Assembly: GCA_028117185.1 (NCBI GenBank)
Contig: JAOHHD010000003.1
Coordinates: forward strand, 11,284-75,283
Reading direction: 5' to 3'
Length of the DNA: 64,000 nt
From: Luminiphilus sp.
Lineage (GTDB): Bacteria; Pseudomonadota; Gammaproteobacteria; Pseudomonadales; Halieaceae
Position numbers and translations under genes: made by a program
Shown: positions 1-8,997 of the stretch, piece by piece
Layout of the letters: every line of letters starts with the position of its first letter
Position numbering within the stretch: the first letter of the stretch is position 1
Notes under the pieces: model-generated
Seen by the model: the letters and a program-made list of their open reading frames with translations, nothing else
Database searches by the model: none
What the model was told of the DNA's origin: nothing

Positions 1-1
1 C

Positions 2-97
2 GAGGGCTTGAAGGATTTTACCAGTGAAGGCTATTACTACAGTGCCGCTCAGTCTCAAGACGGACAGTGGGTTTTTCTCCGCGACGCGCCGCAGTAG
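2..97 (+). CDS. C-terminal end of an unidentified gene (partial)
   Basis: An open frame enters from the left edge and ends at a TAG at 95-97, giving about 31 residues rich in Tyr, Ser and Gln and ending LRDAPQ. It has no start inside the window and is too short to assign to a family. It points towards the minus-strand DUF482 gene, which ends 5 bases beyond the stop, so the two are convergent and nearly touching. Reality as a gene end is likely but not proven, and I do not recognise the function. Confidence 0.45.
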   Translation, partial: EGLKDFTSEGYYYSAAQSQDGQWVFLRDAPQ

Positions 98-102
98 GCG
101 CT

Positions 103-1227
103 TTAGGGGCTGTCCAGTTTGAAGGGCAGTAGCGTTGTTGCCTCTTGCTGATAAGCACGCACATGATCACATTCCTGCGCGGCAAACTGTGCAACGGCGT
201 CGCTGAATCGCTCGTCGACAATCCAATGATTAGAGTACGTTAGCACGGGCTCAAAGCCCCGCTGAATTTTGTGCTCTCCTTGTGCACCCGGATCAAAACG
301 CGATAAACCGGCGTTAATGCAATACTCAATCCCACGGTAATAACAGGCTTCAAAATGCAGATAATCAAACTCAGCGAGGCACCCCCAATAGCGGCCATAC
401 AAGGTATCTCCCCCTTCAAAAAAAAGCGCCGCCGCGACGGGCTCACCCGCGCATGACGCCAACACCATAACCGGCGTTTCGCCAAGTGTTGGACAGGCTT
501 CGGTAAAAAAAGCGTCAGTTAAATAACCACCGTGGCCGGATCGTTTAGCGTAGGTTGTTTGGTAGCAACGATGAAAAAATCGCCAATTTTCAGGGGTAAT
601 GTCACCGCCTTTCTTGGTTTCTAACACTAAGCCTTGGCGCGCGATTTGGTCTCGCTCTCGCCGTAAATTTTTTCGTTTACGGCTGTTGAAGCGCGCTAAA
701 AAGTCTTCGAAGTCCCGATAGCCGCGGTTAAACCAATGGAACTGGGTGGTTAACCGCTGCGGCATACCTAGGTCGACTAGCGCATCAGACTGAGCTCGCT
801 CCAAGAATAAGACATGCCAACTAGAGACTGCTAAGGAAGAGCAGAGCGCTTGTACGCCATAGACGACGTCCGATAGCGCGTTGTGATGCGCCGCATCATG
901 CCAAAGGCGCTGGCCAGTGGCTGGCGTAAAAGGCACTGCCGTCACGAGTTTGGGATAATACTCTAGACCCATCCGCTGCCACGCTTCTGCCCATGACCAA
1001 TCAAAAACGTATTCGCCATAGCTATGGCCTTTTACGTAGGCGGGCACAAAGCCTAGTGTCGATCCGGATCGATCTAATTGGATGTGGGCGGGCTGCCAGC
1101 CGCTTTGTGAAGTGGTGCACCCTGTCGACTCTAGCCCGTGTAAAAAGTCCCAGCGCAGGAAGGGATCGCTTTCACCAAAGTAAGCGCGCCACAGTGCCGG
1201 ATCGATCTCATTCATTGACCGATGCAC
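103..1227 (-). CDS. DUF482 / GNAT-fold family protein
   Basis: A protein of about 374 residues resembling the DUF482 (COG3146, 'peptidoglycan biosynthesis-like') family, which has a GNAT acyltransferase fold; its substrate is not established. Family features visible are the N-terminal NPFLR-like segment (here SDPFLRWDFL), a tryptophan-rich middle, a basic NSRKRKNLRRER stretch and a C-terminal RFDPGAQGEHK motif. The frame stays open to 1365, inside ubiA. I prefer the GTG at 1227 because the family normally starts just before the EIDPALW segment; the ATG at 1215 is the alternative. It follows ubiA in the same direction. Confidence 0.8.
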   Translation of the reverse strand: MHRSMNEIDPALWRAYFGESDPFLRWDFLHGLESTGCTTSQSGWQPAHIQLDRSGSTLGFVPAYVKGHSYGEYVFDWSWAEAWQRMGLEYYPKLVTAVPFTPATGQRLWHDAAHHNALSDVVYGVQALCSSLAVSSWHVLFLERAQSDALVDLGMPQRLTTQFHWFNRGYRDFEDFLARFNSRKRKNLRRERDQIARQGLVLETKKGGDITPENWRFFHRCYQTTYAKRSGHGGYLTDAFFTEACPTLGETPVMVLASCAGEPVAAALFFEGGDTLYGRYWGCLAEFDYLHFEACYYRGIEYCINAGLSRFDPGAQGEHKIQRGFEPVLTYSNHWIVDERFSDAVAQFAAQECDHVRAYQQEATTLLPFKLDSP

Positions 1228-1255
1228 GGTGGCATTGAGGGAAGCTTCGCTGCGT

Positions 1256-2170
1256 TCAGTCAAGCGGCACTGACCCGAACCAAAAATTGGCACATAGCCC
1301 GGCCAAAACAAGGAAACCGATCCATTTACTTTGATTAAACGCCCTAAAACATTGCTGCGTATCACGATCTTTAATGAGCCAAAGGTGTCTTATAAACAGT
1401 AAACCGACAGCGATGACTGCAGCATAGTAGGGCATTCCAAGGTCAAACGCGGCGCCACAGCACCAGAAGGCGATGACACAACAACACTGTAGCAGCCCAA
1501 TAATACGCACATCGAGATGCCCAAATAAAATGGCCGTCGACTTAATACCTACGGTTAAATCATCTTCCCGATCGACCATGGCATATTGCGTATCATAGAT
1601 TACCGTCCAGAGCAGATTGGCACTAAATAACCACCATAGCGCGGGCGGGAGCTCACTCACACTGGCCGCAAAAGCCATCGGAATGCTCCATGAAAAGGCG
1701 AGCCCCAGCACAATTTGTGGCAGGTGAGTCACGCGCTTCATAAGCGGATAGACCAATGCTATCGCTAAGCCTGCGATCGAGAGTTTAATGGTGAGCGTAT
1801 TGGTGAGCGCCACTAAACCCAGGGCAATAACGAGTAAGCCAATCAGTAAAAAAAGGGCTTCAGAGACGCTCAGGGCGCCACTGACTAATGGCCTCAATCG
1901 GGTTCTCTCGACGTGGCCGTCCAGATTTCGATCAGCGAGATCATTTGCGACACAGCCTGCGGAGCGCATCACAATAGCGCCGGCGACAAAGAGGCTAAGC
2001 AGTTCCCAAGGTGGGTAACCTTGATTCGCCAGTATTATTCCCCATAAAGTGGGCGCTAAGAGCAGAAAAGTGCCAATGGGCTTATCAAACCGCGTGATTG
2101 CGATCACCGCACGCAGCTTACCTGGTTTTATTGCTGAGCCCGCGCGGAGAGAAGGGGGTGATTCAACCAT
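1256..2170 (-). CDS. ubiA: 4-hydroxybenzoate polyprenyltransferase
   Basis: A 304-residue inner-membrane enzyme that prenylates 4-hydroxybenzoate, the membrane-committing step of ubiquinone synthesis. The first Asp-rich prenyl-diphosphate/Mg site is visible as NDLADRNLD at residues 76-84, and the second as YDTQYAMVDREDD around residue 195. The rest is hydrophobic segments, as expected for eight to nine membrane helices, and the length is normal. It lies downstream of recG on the same strand, 93 bases away, and upstream of the DUF482 gene. Two ubiquinone hydroxylase genes occur later in the window (ubiH, ubiI). Confidence 0.95.
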   Translation of the reverse strand: MVESPPSLRAGSAIKPGKLRAVIAITRFDKPIGTFLLLAPTLWGIILANQGYPPWELLSLFVAGAIVMRSAGCVANDLADRNLDGHVERTRLRPLVSGALSVSEALFLLIGLLVIALGLVALTNTLTIKLSIAGLAIALVYPLMKRVTHLPQIVLGLAFSWSIPMAFAASVSELPPALWWLFSANLLWTVIYDTQYAMVDREDDLTVGIKSTAILFGHLDVRIIGLLQCCCVIAFWCCGAAFDLGMPYYAAVIAVGLLFIRHLWLIKDRDTQQCFRAFNQSKWIGFLVLAGLCANFWFGSVPLD

Positions 2171-2263
2171 TAACAGACACTTCGCGTTTCGGGGTGCGCT
2201 AGTTTAGCGGTCTGAGCACAGCGATGCGACATTTGCCTGAGTCTGCGCGTAAAACCCGCTGCA

Positions 2264-4327
2264 TTAAACACGCGCGAAATCTGCGCGGGGACCGGCCCAG
2301 CGGGTCATTAGCGCTTGAGCGCGGGCCGTATCGTGCTGATGCAGTTGTTGCGCAATACCGTGTGCTGTTATTAAGAGTGCTTCATGTTCTGGGAGTCTCG
2401 CAACCCGAAATTGAGCGAGTCCGGTTTGCCGAGTACCGAGCAATTCGCCGGGCCCGCGAATGCGCAAATCTGCCTCTGCAATCACAAAGCCATCGTGAGT
2501 GTCCTGCATGACCTTGAGCCTCTCTTGCGCCGTCATCGACAGTGGCGGACGGAACAAAAGCACGCAGTGACTCTCGATGGCCCCGCGGCCAACACGGCCT
2601 CTCAGTTGGTGGAGCTGTGCAAGCCCCAAGCGCTCAGCATTATCGATAATCATCAGGCTGGCTTGTGGCACATCTACGCCAACTTCAATAACGGTCGTTG
2701 CCACGAGTAATTGTAGCGCCCCCGCTTTAAACTGTGCCATCACGCCGGCTTTATCTGCCGGCTTTAACTTGCCATGTACTAGGCCTATTGCGACTCCTGG
2801 TAGCGCGGCCGATAAGGTTTCTAGCGTCGCCGTGGCTGCCTCCATGTGCAGCGAGTCGCTTTCCTCGATCGCAGTACAGACCCAGTAAGCTTGTCGCCCA
2901 TCACGGCATGCGGCGCCAACACGTTTGATGACGGCATCACGGCGATCGTGATCAATTAAGGTTGTTGTTACGGGTGTCCGTCCTGGGGGGAGCTCGTCAA
3001 TCACCGAGCAATCCAGATCGCCATAAGCGACCATGGCGAGTGATCGTGGAATCGGCGTGGCAGTCAGTGCGAGTTGGTGTGGATGCTGTCCATCTGCACC
3101 TTTATCTGCCAACGCTAGGCGTTGATGAACACCAAATCGATGTTGCTCGTCGACGACGATTAGCCCAAGGCGTTGAAAATGGACGTCCTCTTGAAACAAG
3201 GCATGTGTTCCAACCACAACTGCCGCCTCACCACTCGCGAGTTGTTGCAACACCTCAGCACGGGCACGTCCCTTAATGCGGCCGCTTAACCAGGAAACAG
3301 GTTTGCCCAATGGTGCGAACCAAGACTGTAAGGTTGAAAAATGCTGTTCAGCTAGCAACTCAGTGGGTGCCATGAAGGCAACCTGGTAGCCCGATGCGAT
3401 AGTGTCGAGCGCTGCTTTTGCTGCGACTAAGGTCTTGCCTGAACCCACATCACCTTGCACTAAACGCAACATAGGGTGATTTTGAGCAAGGTCTTGACTG
3501 AGGTCCTCCCCAACACGATTTTGCGCTTCTGTTGGGCTAAAAGGCAGTGACCTAAAGAGTGCCTTCGATAAAGGGGAATCTCTATCGATGACTGGCGCAA
3601 CGAATCGCCGCTCCTTATCCCGGACGCCTAAAACTGATACTTGGTGCGCGATGAGCTCCTCAAGTGCTAGCCGGGTTTGTGCGCGATGAGTCCCTTGCTG
3701 AATTTGTTCAAGCGATGCAGACGGAGGAGGATTATGGAGAAACGAAATGGCCTCTGGCAGGGTAATGGTATCGTCGGTGACGCCGGCTAATAGATCATCT
3801 GGTGGCGTTTTCGTGAGCAATGCCACCGCCTGACCACAGAGTTTTCGCCAGGTGCTTTGCCCGAGTCCACTGACGGTCGGATAAACCGGCGTGAGGGCCG
3901 GCTCTAATAAAGTGGTCTCGTCGCCTAGCCGATACTCCGGATGCACCATCTCTACCTTACCGGCTAATCTTCGTGGCGTACCAAAGAGTGTGACGCGCCC
4001 CCCCGTTTTAAATTGAGCGACCTGCATCTGCCGAAAATGGAAAAAACGGATCGTGACCAGCCCGGTTTCGTCACCGATTTGAACGACAAGCGTACGGCGC
4101 CTACCCATTGTGACTGCAGCGCCTTTGATCTCTCCTTGTACCACCGCATCGATCTGATCAGTGAGTGCGCCGATGGGCGTTACGCGAGTACGGTCTTGAT
4201 ACCGAAGCGGAAAATGAAACAGCAGATCTTCTAAAGAATAGATGCCAATTTCCGACAGACGTAATCTCAATTTCTCGCCGACACCGCGGAGCGTCGTCAC
4301 GGAGTTGTGCAAAATGGTTTGGCTCAA
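2264..4327 (-). CDS. recG: ATP-dependent DNA helicase RecG
   Basis: A 687-residue superfamily 2 helicase that reverses stalled forks and migrates branched DNA. In order it shows a wedge/OB domain (about 60-160), Walker A GDVGSGKT near residue 293, a DEQH box (VVDEQHRFG) near 393, a helicase C-terminal domain with TTVIEVGVDVP, and the QLRGRVGRG motif VI-like segment. Length matches the family (about 690). It diverges from the YeeZ-like gene across a 71-base gap that should hold both promoters. It leads the recG-ubiA-DUF482 run. Confidence 0.97.
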   Translation of the reverse strand: MSQTILHNSVTTLRGVGEKLRLRLSEIGIYSLEDLLFHFPLRYQDRTRVTPIGALTDQIDAVVQGEIKGAAVTMGRRRTLVVQIGDETGLVTIRFFHFRQMQVAQFKTGGRVTLFGTPRRLAGKVEMVHPEYRLGDETTLLEPALTPVYPTVSGLGQSTWRKLCGQAVALLTKTPPDDLLAGVTDDTITLPEAISFLHNPPPSASLEQIQQGTHRAQTRLALEELIAHQVSVLGVRDKERRFVAPVIDRDSPLSKALFRSLPFSPTEAQNRVGEDLSQDLAQNHPMLRLVQGDVGSGKTLVAAKAALDTIASGYQVAFMAPTELLAEQHFSTLQSWFAPLGKPVSWLSGRIKGRARAEVLQQLASGEAAVVVGTHALFQEDVHFQRLGLIVVDEQHRFGVHQRLALADKGADGQHPHQLALTATPIPRSLAMVAYGDLDCSVIDELPPGRTPVTTTLIDHDRRDAVIKRVGAACRDGRQAYWVCTAIEESDSLHMEAATATLETLSAALPGVAIGLVHGKLKPADKAGVMAQFKAGALQLLVATTVIEVGVDVPQASLMIIDNAERLGLAQLHQLRGRVGRGAIESHCVLLFRPPLSMTAQERLKVMQDTHDGFVIAEADLRIRGPGELLGTRQTGLAQFRVARLPEHEALLITAHGIAQQLHQHDTARAQALMTRWAGPRADFARV

Positions 4328-4398
4328 AGGCGTCTCGATACCCTGCTCTCGCTGTCAGAGTGTTATCTTAGCGATTCTTAGATGAGGCTGCGCAATTT

Positions 4399-5229
4399 AT
4401 GCACCTGCTGATCCTTGGATGTGGCGACATTGGTACGCGAGTGGGGTTTTCAATGAGAGAGGCCGGTTGGCACGTGTCGGCTGCGCGCCGCCATGCCAGC
4501 AAGCTCTCCGAGCGCTTTGATCGCTATCAGGTAGACCTGACCGACCCAGTATCTATGGCCGCGTTGCCGGTGTTAGACCCCGATTATATTCTCATCACGC
4601 CAACGCCTCAGTCTTACGATCCGGAGGGGTATCACAGTGGCTTTACTCAGGCCGCTACGCTATTGGCGGAACAACCTTGGCTATTGGCGTGTCGTCGCGT
4701 TATCTGGGTGTCATCAACGCGGGTTTATCGGGAGGCAGCCGGTGGCTGGGTGGATGAGTACTCACCACTGAACGTGAGCGAGCCCCAAGCAAGAGCGATG
4801 GTGGCAGCAGAGGCCGGGATCCGACGCGCGCGAACCACTACCGTTATTCGGCCTGCCGGTGTGTACGGCGACCCGCATGGCATGTTAATTCGGCGGGTAC
4901 TCTCTGGTCAGGGAGGAGCCCCAGGGTCTTCTTTTGGCAACCGCATTCATCGAGAAGATTTAGCACGATTGATTGTGCACTGTTTGCATCTAGATGAGCA
5001 GGGAGAAGCGGTGCCACCCACTTTGTTAGCGGCTGATGGGGATACGACTCCCACTTACGAGGTTGAGCGATGGTTGGCCGAAAAATTGGGCGTTACGCTC
5101 AGCGAAACACAGCAACAGGGGATCTCAAGAGCCAATCGTCAGTGTCGAAGCGCGTTACTCAAAGAGATCGGCTTCACGCTGACCTACCCGTCATGGCGCG
5201 AGGGCTATGCAGCGGCCATCAACGCCTAG
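4399..5229 (+). CDS. YeeZ-like NAD(P)-binding epimerase/SDR family protein
   Basis: A 276-residue extended short-chain dehydrogenase/epimerase-like protein related to Escherichia coli YeeZ. The dinucleotide-binding loop LGCGDIGTRVG is at residues 6-16, followed by a Rossmann-like beta-alpha pattern, a VSSTRVYRE segment where the epimerase catalytic Ser/Tyr region falls, and RPAGVYGD, typical of NAD-dependent epimerases. The substrate is unknown. It stands alone on the plus strand between divergent recG and convergent ridA. Confidence 0.85.
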   Translation: MHLLILGCGDIGTRVGFSMREAGWHVSAARRHASKLSERFDRYQVDLTDPVSMAALPVLDPDYILITPTPQSYDPEGYHSGFTQAATLLAEQPWLLACRRVIWVSSTRVYREAAGGWVDEYSPLNVSEPQARAMVAAEAGIRRARTTTVIRPAGVYGDPHGMLIRRVLSGQGGAPGSSFGNRIHREDLARLIVHCLHLDEQGEAVPPTLLAADGDTTPTYEVERWLAEKLGVTLSETQQQGISRANRQCRSALLKEIGFTLTYPSWREGYAAAINA

Positions 5230-5250
5230 CGACAAATAACCGTTGGGTGC

Positions 5251-5634
5251 TTACAGCGTGAGAATGGCCTCGACCTCAATGCGAGCGCCTTTCGGTAAGG
5301 CCGCCACTTGTACACAGGCTCGTGCGGGATAAGGTTCTGCAAACTGTTGCGCCATGACGGCATTGACCGCATCGAAATCAGCAAGATCGGTCAGGGAAAT
5401 ATTAATTTTTACAGCATCATCGAGAGTGCCCCCCGCAGCTGCGGCCACTGCGGCAAGGTTGGCGAACACCTGCTCGCTCTCGGCAGTAATGTCACCTGAT
5501 ATCAGCAACATCGTTTTCGGGTCGAGTGGGATCTGCCCGGATATCCATACGGTGTTACCGACTTTGATGCCCTGTGAATAGGGGCCTATTGCCTGCGGCG
5601 CGGATGGGGTGGTGATGACAGCGCGGTTCGACAC
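5251..5634 (-). CDS. ridA: RidA family reactive imine/enamine deaminase
   Basis: A 127-residue member of the Rid/YjgF family, which hydrolyses reactive 2-aminoacrylate-type imines from PLP enzymes such as threonine dehydratase (ilvA is at 44040). It contains the family signatures APQAIGPYSQ and VWISGQIPLDP, and the C-terminal PARACVQVAALPKGARIEVEA with the conserved Arg. The frame is open upstream to 5694, but the start is the GTG at 5634: AGGAGG occupies 5645-5640, five bases before it. It is the last gene of the yicC-gmk-rpoZ-spoT-ridA run, a common pairing with spoT. Confidence 0.93.
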   Translation of the reverse strand: MSNRAVITTPSAPQAIGPYSQGIKVGNTVWISGQIPLDPKTMLLISGDITAESEQVFANLAAVAAAAGGTLDDAVKINISLTDLADFDAVNAVMAQQFAEPYPARACVQVAALPKGARIEVEAILTL

Positions 5635-5743
5635 GGCAGCCTCCTGACATGAACGGTTGGTCTTTATTGAATAACGAAGCTTCGAGCGACGCAAGATCGA
5701 TGTGTTGCGGCCCCCAGAGGAGAGTAGCTCAATTTGAGGCGTT

Positions 5744-7963
5744 TTATCGCCGTGCGCTGCGCGTTACTTTGAGCACGCCCTCGATTGTCCTGACGCGCTT
5801 CATCACCCTTGCTAAATGAATGCGGCTGCTGACTTGTAGCTCTAAATCGACAAAGGTGAACTGGATGTCTTTATTTTGTGTCGCAATGCGCTCGATGTTG
5901 AGTCCAATACTGCTCAGTCGCGTGGCTAATACGGCGATCATGCCGCGCCGATTTTCCACTTGCACCCTAAGGCCAACGGGATAACTACGCTCAATATCTT
6001 CATCCCAGTGCAGTGACATAAGCCGATCGCGTTGTTCTCTCAGGTCGACTAAGTTGCGGCAGCTATCGCGGTGAACGACTAAGCCTCGTTCTTGCCCTAA
6101 GTACCCTTGAATAGCATCTCCCGGTAAGGGGCAGCAACACTTTGCATAAGCCACGCCTACGCCTTCCGTCCCGCGGATGCCGAGCGTGGCGCCCTCGCCA
6201 CTGACTGCGGCGTCATCGTAGCGATTAGTCAGGTGTGCAACGGCGATATGGGGCAGCGTATTACCTAATGCGACGTCGATCACCAATTCGTCGATATCCG
6301 CTTTACCTAATGCGGTTAAGGCGGCGTCCATTGCAGCGTCATCAATGGCGCTGAGACGAGTGTCTTGGGCCATTAGCGCGCGGTCGAGCAGGTTTTTGCC
6401 TAGCGCGAGGGAGTCATCGCGCCGCTGATCCTTTAAAAAGTGGCGAATATGGGTCCGGGCGCGGGCGGTGACCACCCAATTGAGCCACGAGGGACTGGGT
6501 CTGCCAGTCGGTGAGGTGACGATTTCGATCGTGGCACCACTTTCCAACGGCTCTGATAGGGGTACCAACTGCTTACTGACCCGCGCCGCAACACAATGGT
6601 TGCCGATGTCGGTATGGACCGCGTAGGCAAAGTCGATACCACACGACCCTTTTGGCAACTCAAGAATATCTCCTCGCGGCGTAAAGACATAGACCTCGTC
6701 GGGGAACAGATCGATTTTTACATTCTCGATGAACTCCAACGAGTCGCCCGCGCGTTGCTGCATTTCGAGAAGGCCCTGTACCCATTCTCGTGCTCGGGCA
6801 TGCGATATGCTGGTGCTGCCCTCTTCGCTCTTATAGAGCCAGTGAGCTGCGATACCATTATTCGCCATGTCTTCCATTTCGTGAGTGCGAATCTGAATTT
6901 CAATCGGCACGCCGTGCATGCCTTTTAAAACGGTATGCAGCGATTGGTAGCCATTGGCTTTGGGTATCGCAATGTAGTCCTTAAATTCACCGGGTACGGG
7001 CTTATACAGGCTATGGACCATGCCTAACGCGCGATAGCAATCATCGACGGAGTCGACGATGAGACGAAAGGCGAATATGTCCATGACCTCAGCAAAAGAT
7101 TTTCGCTTTGCTTTCATTTTTTTGTAGATGCTGTAGAGGTGCTTTTCGCGACCGACGACCGTTGCACTCAATGCCTCACGGTTGAGTGTTTGGCTCAGTT
7201 GCCCACGAATTTGCTCTATGAGCTGCTTTCGGTTGCCGCTAGCCGCCCTGCGCGCCGCTTCAAGCCTTCTCGCGCGCATGGGATAGAGGGCTTTGAGCCC
7301 TAAATCTTCAAATTCTAGACGGATCTCATTCATGCCAAGGCGCATCGCAATGGGTGCATAAATGTCGAGTGTTTCAGTCGCGATGCGTTTTATCTTTTCA
7401 CGGTTCAATACCCCGAGCGTCCGCATATTGTGGAGTCGATCAGCCAGTTTGACGAGAATGACGCGGATATCTTTGGCCATCGCCAAGGTCATTTTCTGGA
7501 AGTTCTCGGCTTGTCTTTGTTCGGCTGAGTCGAACTCGACATGGGTCAACTTACTCACACCGTCCACCAAATTGGCGACATCGGTGCCGAATTGCGCACC
7601 AATATCTTTTTTGGTGACGCCCGTATCTTCAATGACATCATGGAGCAACGCGGCCATTAAGCTTTGTGGGTCCATGTGCATGCGCGCCAGAATGCAGGCG
7701 ACTGCGAGGGGATGCGTGACATAAGGTTCACCGCTACGTCGTGTTTGCCCGTAGTGTGCTTGTTCAGAGTAGTAGTAGGCTCGCCGGACCAGCTTCACCT
7801 GCTCTAACGGCAAATAGTCGGCGATTAACTGCTCGAAAGCTGCCAGTGAACTATGGCCAGCGCGTCCAGTGCTAGTGCTAAGCGGTATTTTGCCTCGGGA
7901 CGCTAAATATGAAGCGGGCCCGAGGAGCGGTCTACTGAGCGTTTGGCGCGTAATGGCTACCAT
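5744..7963 (-). CDS. spoT: Bifunctional (p)ppGpp synthetase/hydrolase SpoT
   Basis: About 739 residues. An HD hydrolase domain (HPLAVACIL, LLHDVIEDT, KLADRLHNMRTL) is followed by the RelA/SpoT synthetase domain (EFKDYIAIPKANGYQSLHT), a TGS domain (VYVFTPRGDILELPKGS), a Cys-rich GVAYAKCCCPLPGD segment and a C-terminal ACT domain. Both catalytic halves look intact, so it should make and degrade the alarmone. There are about 40 poorly conserved N-terminal residues more than in typical SpoT. I chose the ATG at 7963 because GGAGAG precedes it at a normal distance; a TTG nine bases upstream overlaps that ribosome site. Directly downstream of rpoZ. Confidence 0.95.
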   Translation of the reverse strand: MVAITRQTLSRPLLGPASYLASRGKIPLSTSTGRAGHSSLAAFEQLIADYLPLEQVKLVRRAYYYSEQAHYGQTRRSGEPYVTHPLAVACILARMHMDPQSLMAALLHDVIEDTGVTKKDIGAQFGTDVANLVDGVSKLTHVEFDSAEQRQAENFQKMTLAMAKDIRVILVKLADRLHNMRTLGVLNREKIKRIATETLDIYAPIAMRLGMNEIRLEFEDLGLKALYPMRARRLEAARRAASGNRKQLIEQIRGQLSQTLNREALSATVVGREKHLYSIYKKMKAKRKSFAEVMDIFAFRLIVDSVDDCYRALGMVHSLYKPVPGEFKDYIAIPKANGYQSLHTVLKGMHGVPIEIQIRTHEMEDMANNGIAAHWLYKSEEGSTSISHARAREWVQGLLEMQQRAGDSLEFIENVKIDLFPDEVYVFTPRGDILELPKGSCGIDFAYAVHTDIGNHCVAARVSKQLVPLSEPLESGATIEIVTSPTGRPSPSWLNWVVTARARTHIRHFLKDQRRDDSLALGKNLLDRALMAQDTRLSAIDDAAMDAALTALGKADIDELVIDVALGNTLPHIAVAHLTNRYDDAAVSGEGATLGIRGTEGVGVAYAKCCCPLPGDAIQGYLGQERGLVVHRDSCRNLVDLREQRDRLMSLHWDEDIERSYPVGLRVQVENRRGMIAVLATRLSSIGLNIERIATQNKDIQFTFVDLELQVSSRIHLARVMKRVRTIEGVLKVTRSARR

Positions 7964-7981
7964 CGCTAGCAACTCTCCAAA

Positions 7982-8239
7982 TTAGAGAATCGGCGTCTCA
8001 AATGTGGCTGCGAGCTCTTCCTCTGCCTCGATCTCGCTCTCTCGAGCCAATACTTCGGGCGTAATGAGTCCGTCAGCTATCTCACGCAGCGCAATGACAG
8101 TGGCCTTGTCTGATTCGTCCTCTACTAATGGATCGCGACCGCCAGTAGCAAGTTGTCGCGCTCGCTTCGAGGCAAGCATGACGAGCTCAAATCGGTTTTC
8201 GACGTTATCCAGACAATCTTCTACGGTAATTCTCGCCAT
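7982..8239 (-). CDS. rpoZ: RNA polymerase omega subunit
   Basis: An 85-residue omega subunit that assists RNA polymerase assembly and forms part of a ppGpp binding site with beta-prime. The family N-terminus [20 protein letters not shown] and the KRARQL segment are clear, and length is normal for Pseudomonas-like omega. It is followed after 18 bases by spoT and preceded by gmk, the widely conserved gmk-rpoZ-spoT order that links nucleotide supply, polymerase and stringent control. Confidence 0.97.
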   Translation of the reverse strand: MARITVEDCLDNVENRFELVMLASKRARQLATGGRDPLVEDESDKATVIALREIADGLITPEVLARESEIEAEEELAATFETPIL

Positions 8240-8343
8240 AACAGCGTGGTCTCCTGATCTTCGCCGCTATCAAATGCGGCCGCGTAGTATACCCTAGGTA
8301 GAGCAGGTGAACCCACCCTTCAGTGTTAATTTGCCGACATGCC

Positions 8344-8997
8344 TCACGGTTTGGCCGTTTCGGAGGTCAATAAATCCGTCAACAGTGCGTTGTGTGCCGT
8401 CCGCTGGCGTCCAGTGCACAATCTTGATGAGCTAATGATGGCTTGAAGCTCGATGAGTGCGGTGTCAAACACGTCATTAATGACGAGGTAATCTGCCTCG
8501 TAGCAGTGTGACATCTCATCTTGAGCCGCCTGCATGCGCAGATCAATGGTGGCTTCAGTATCCTGCCCTCGTCCGCGTAATCGCGTCTTCAGAGACGCGA
8601 CTGAAGGAGGCAAGATAAAAATCCATGTGCTGTCCGGTAATAAGCCCCGCACTTGTTCAGCCCCTTGCCAGTCGATTTCTAAAATCACATCGGCGCCTTG
8701 CGCGAGACGCGCGTCTAATTGCGCTGTGCTGGTGCCATAAAAATGCCCGAATACCTCAGCCGATTCGAAAAATACGCCGTCGTCTTGCATGCTTTTAAAC
8801 GTCTCAGGCGGCACAAAAAAATAATTAACGCCTTCTATCTCGCCAGGGCGCTGTGGCCGCGTCGTGTGCGAAACCGACACCTCGATACGACGATCATTTT
8901 CTACGAGCGCCCGAATTAAAGAGGTTTTTCCAGCACCACTGGGTGCCGAAATAATCAGTAACTGGCCTCGCGATATCGTATTATCCATGCGTGTCAT
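8344..8997 (-). CDS. gmk: Guanylate kinase
   Basis: A 217-residue cytosolic kinase converting GMP to GDP. The P-loop SAPSGAGKTSLI, the GMP-binding SHTTRPQRPGE and GVNYFF segments, and the lid region RLRGRGQDTEATIDLR are visible. The ATG at 8997 follows the yicC TAG with no gap, so translation is probably coupled; a second in-frame ATG lies nine bases further in. GDP/GTP supply connects to rpoZ and spoT just downstream. Confidence 0.96.
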   Translation of the reverse strand: MTRMDNTISRGQLLIISAPSGAGKTSLIRALVENDRRIEVSVSHTTRPQRPGEIEGVNYFFVPPETFKSMQDDGVFFESAEVFGHFYGTSTAQLDARLAQGADVILEIDWQGAEQVRGLLPDSTWIFILPPSVASLKTRLRGRGQDTEATIDLRMQAAQDEMSHCYEADYLVINDVFDTALIELQAIISSSRLCTGRQRTAHNALLTDLLTSETAKP

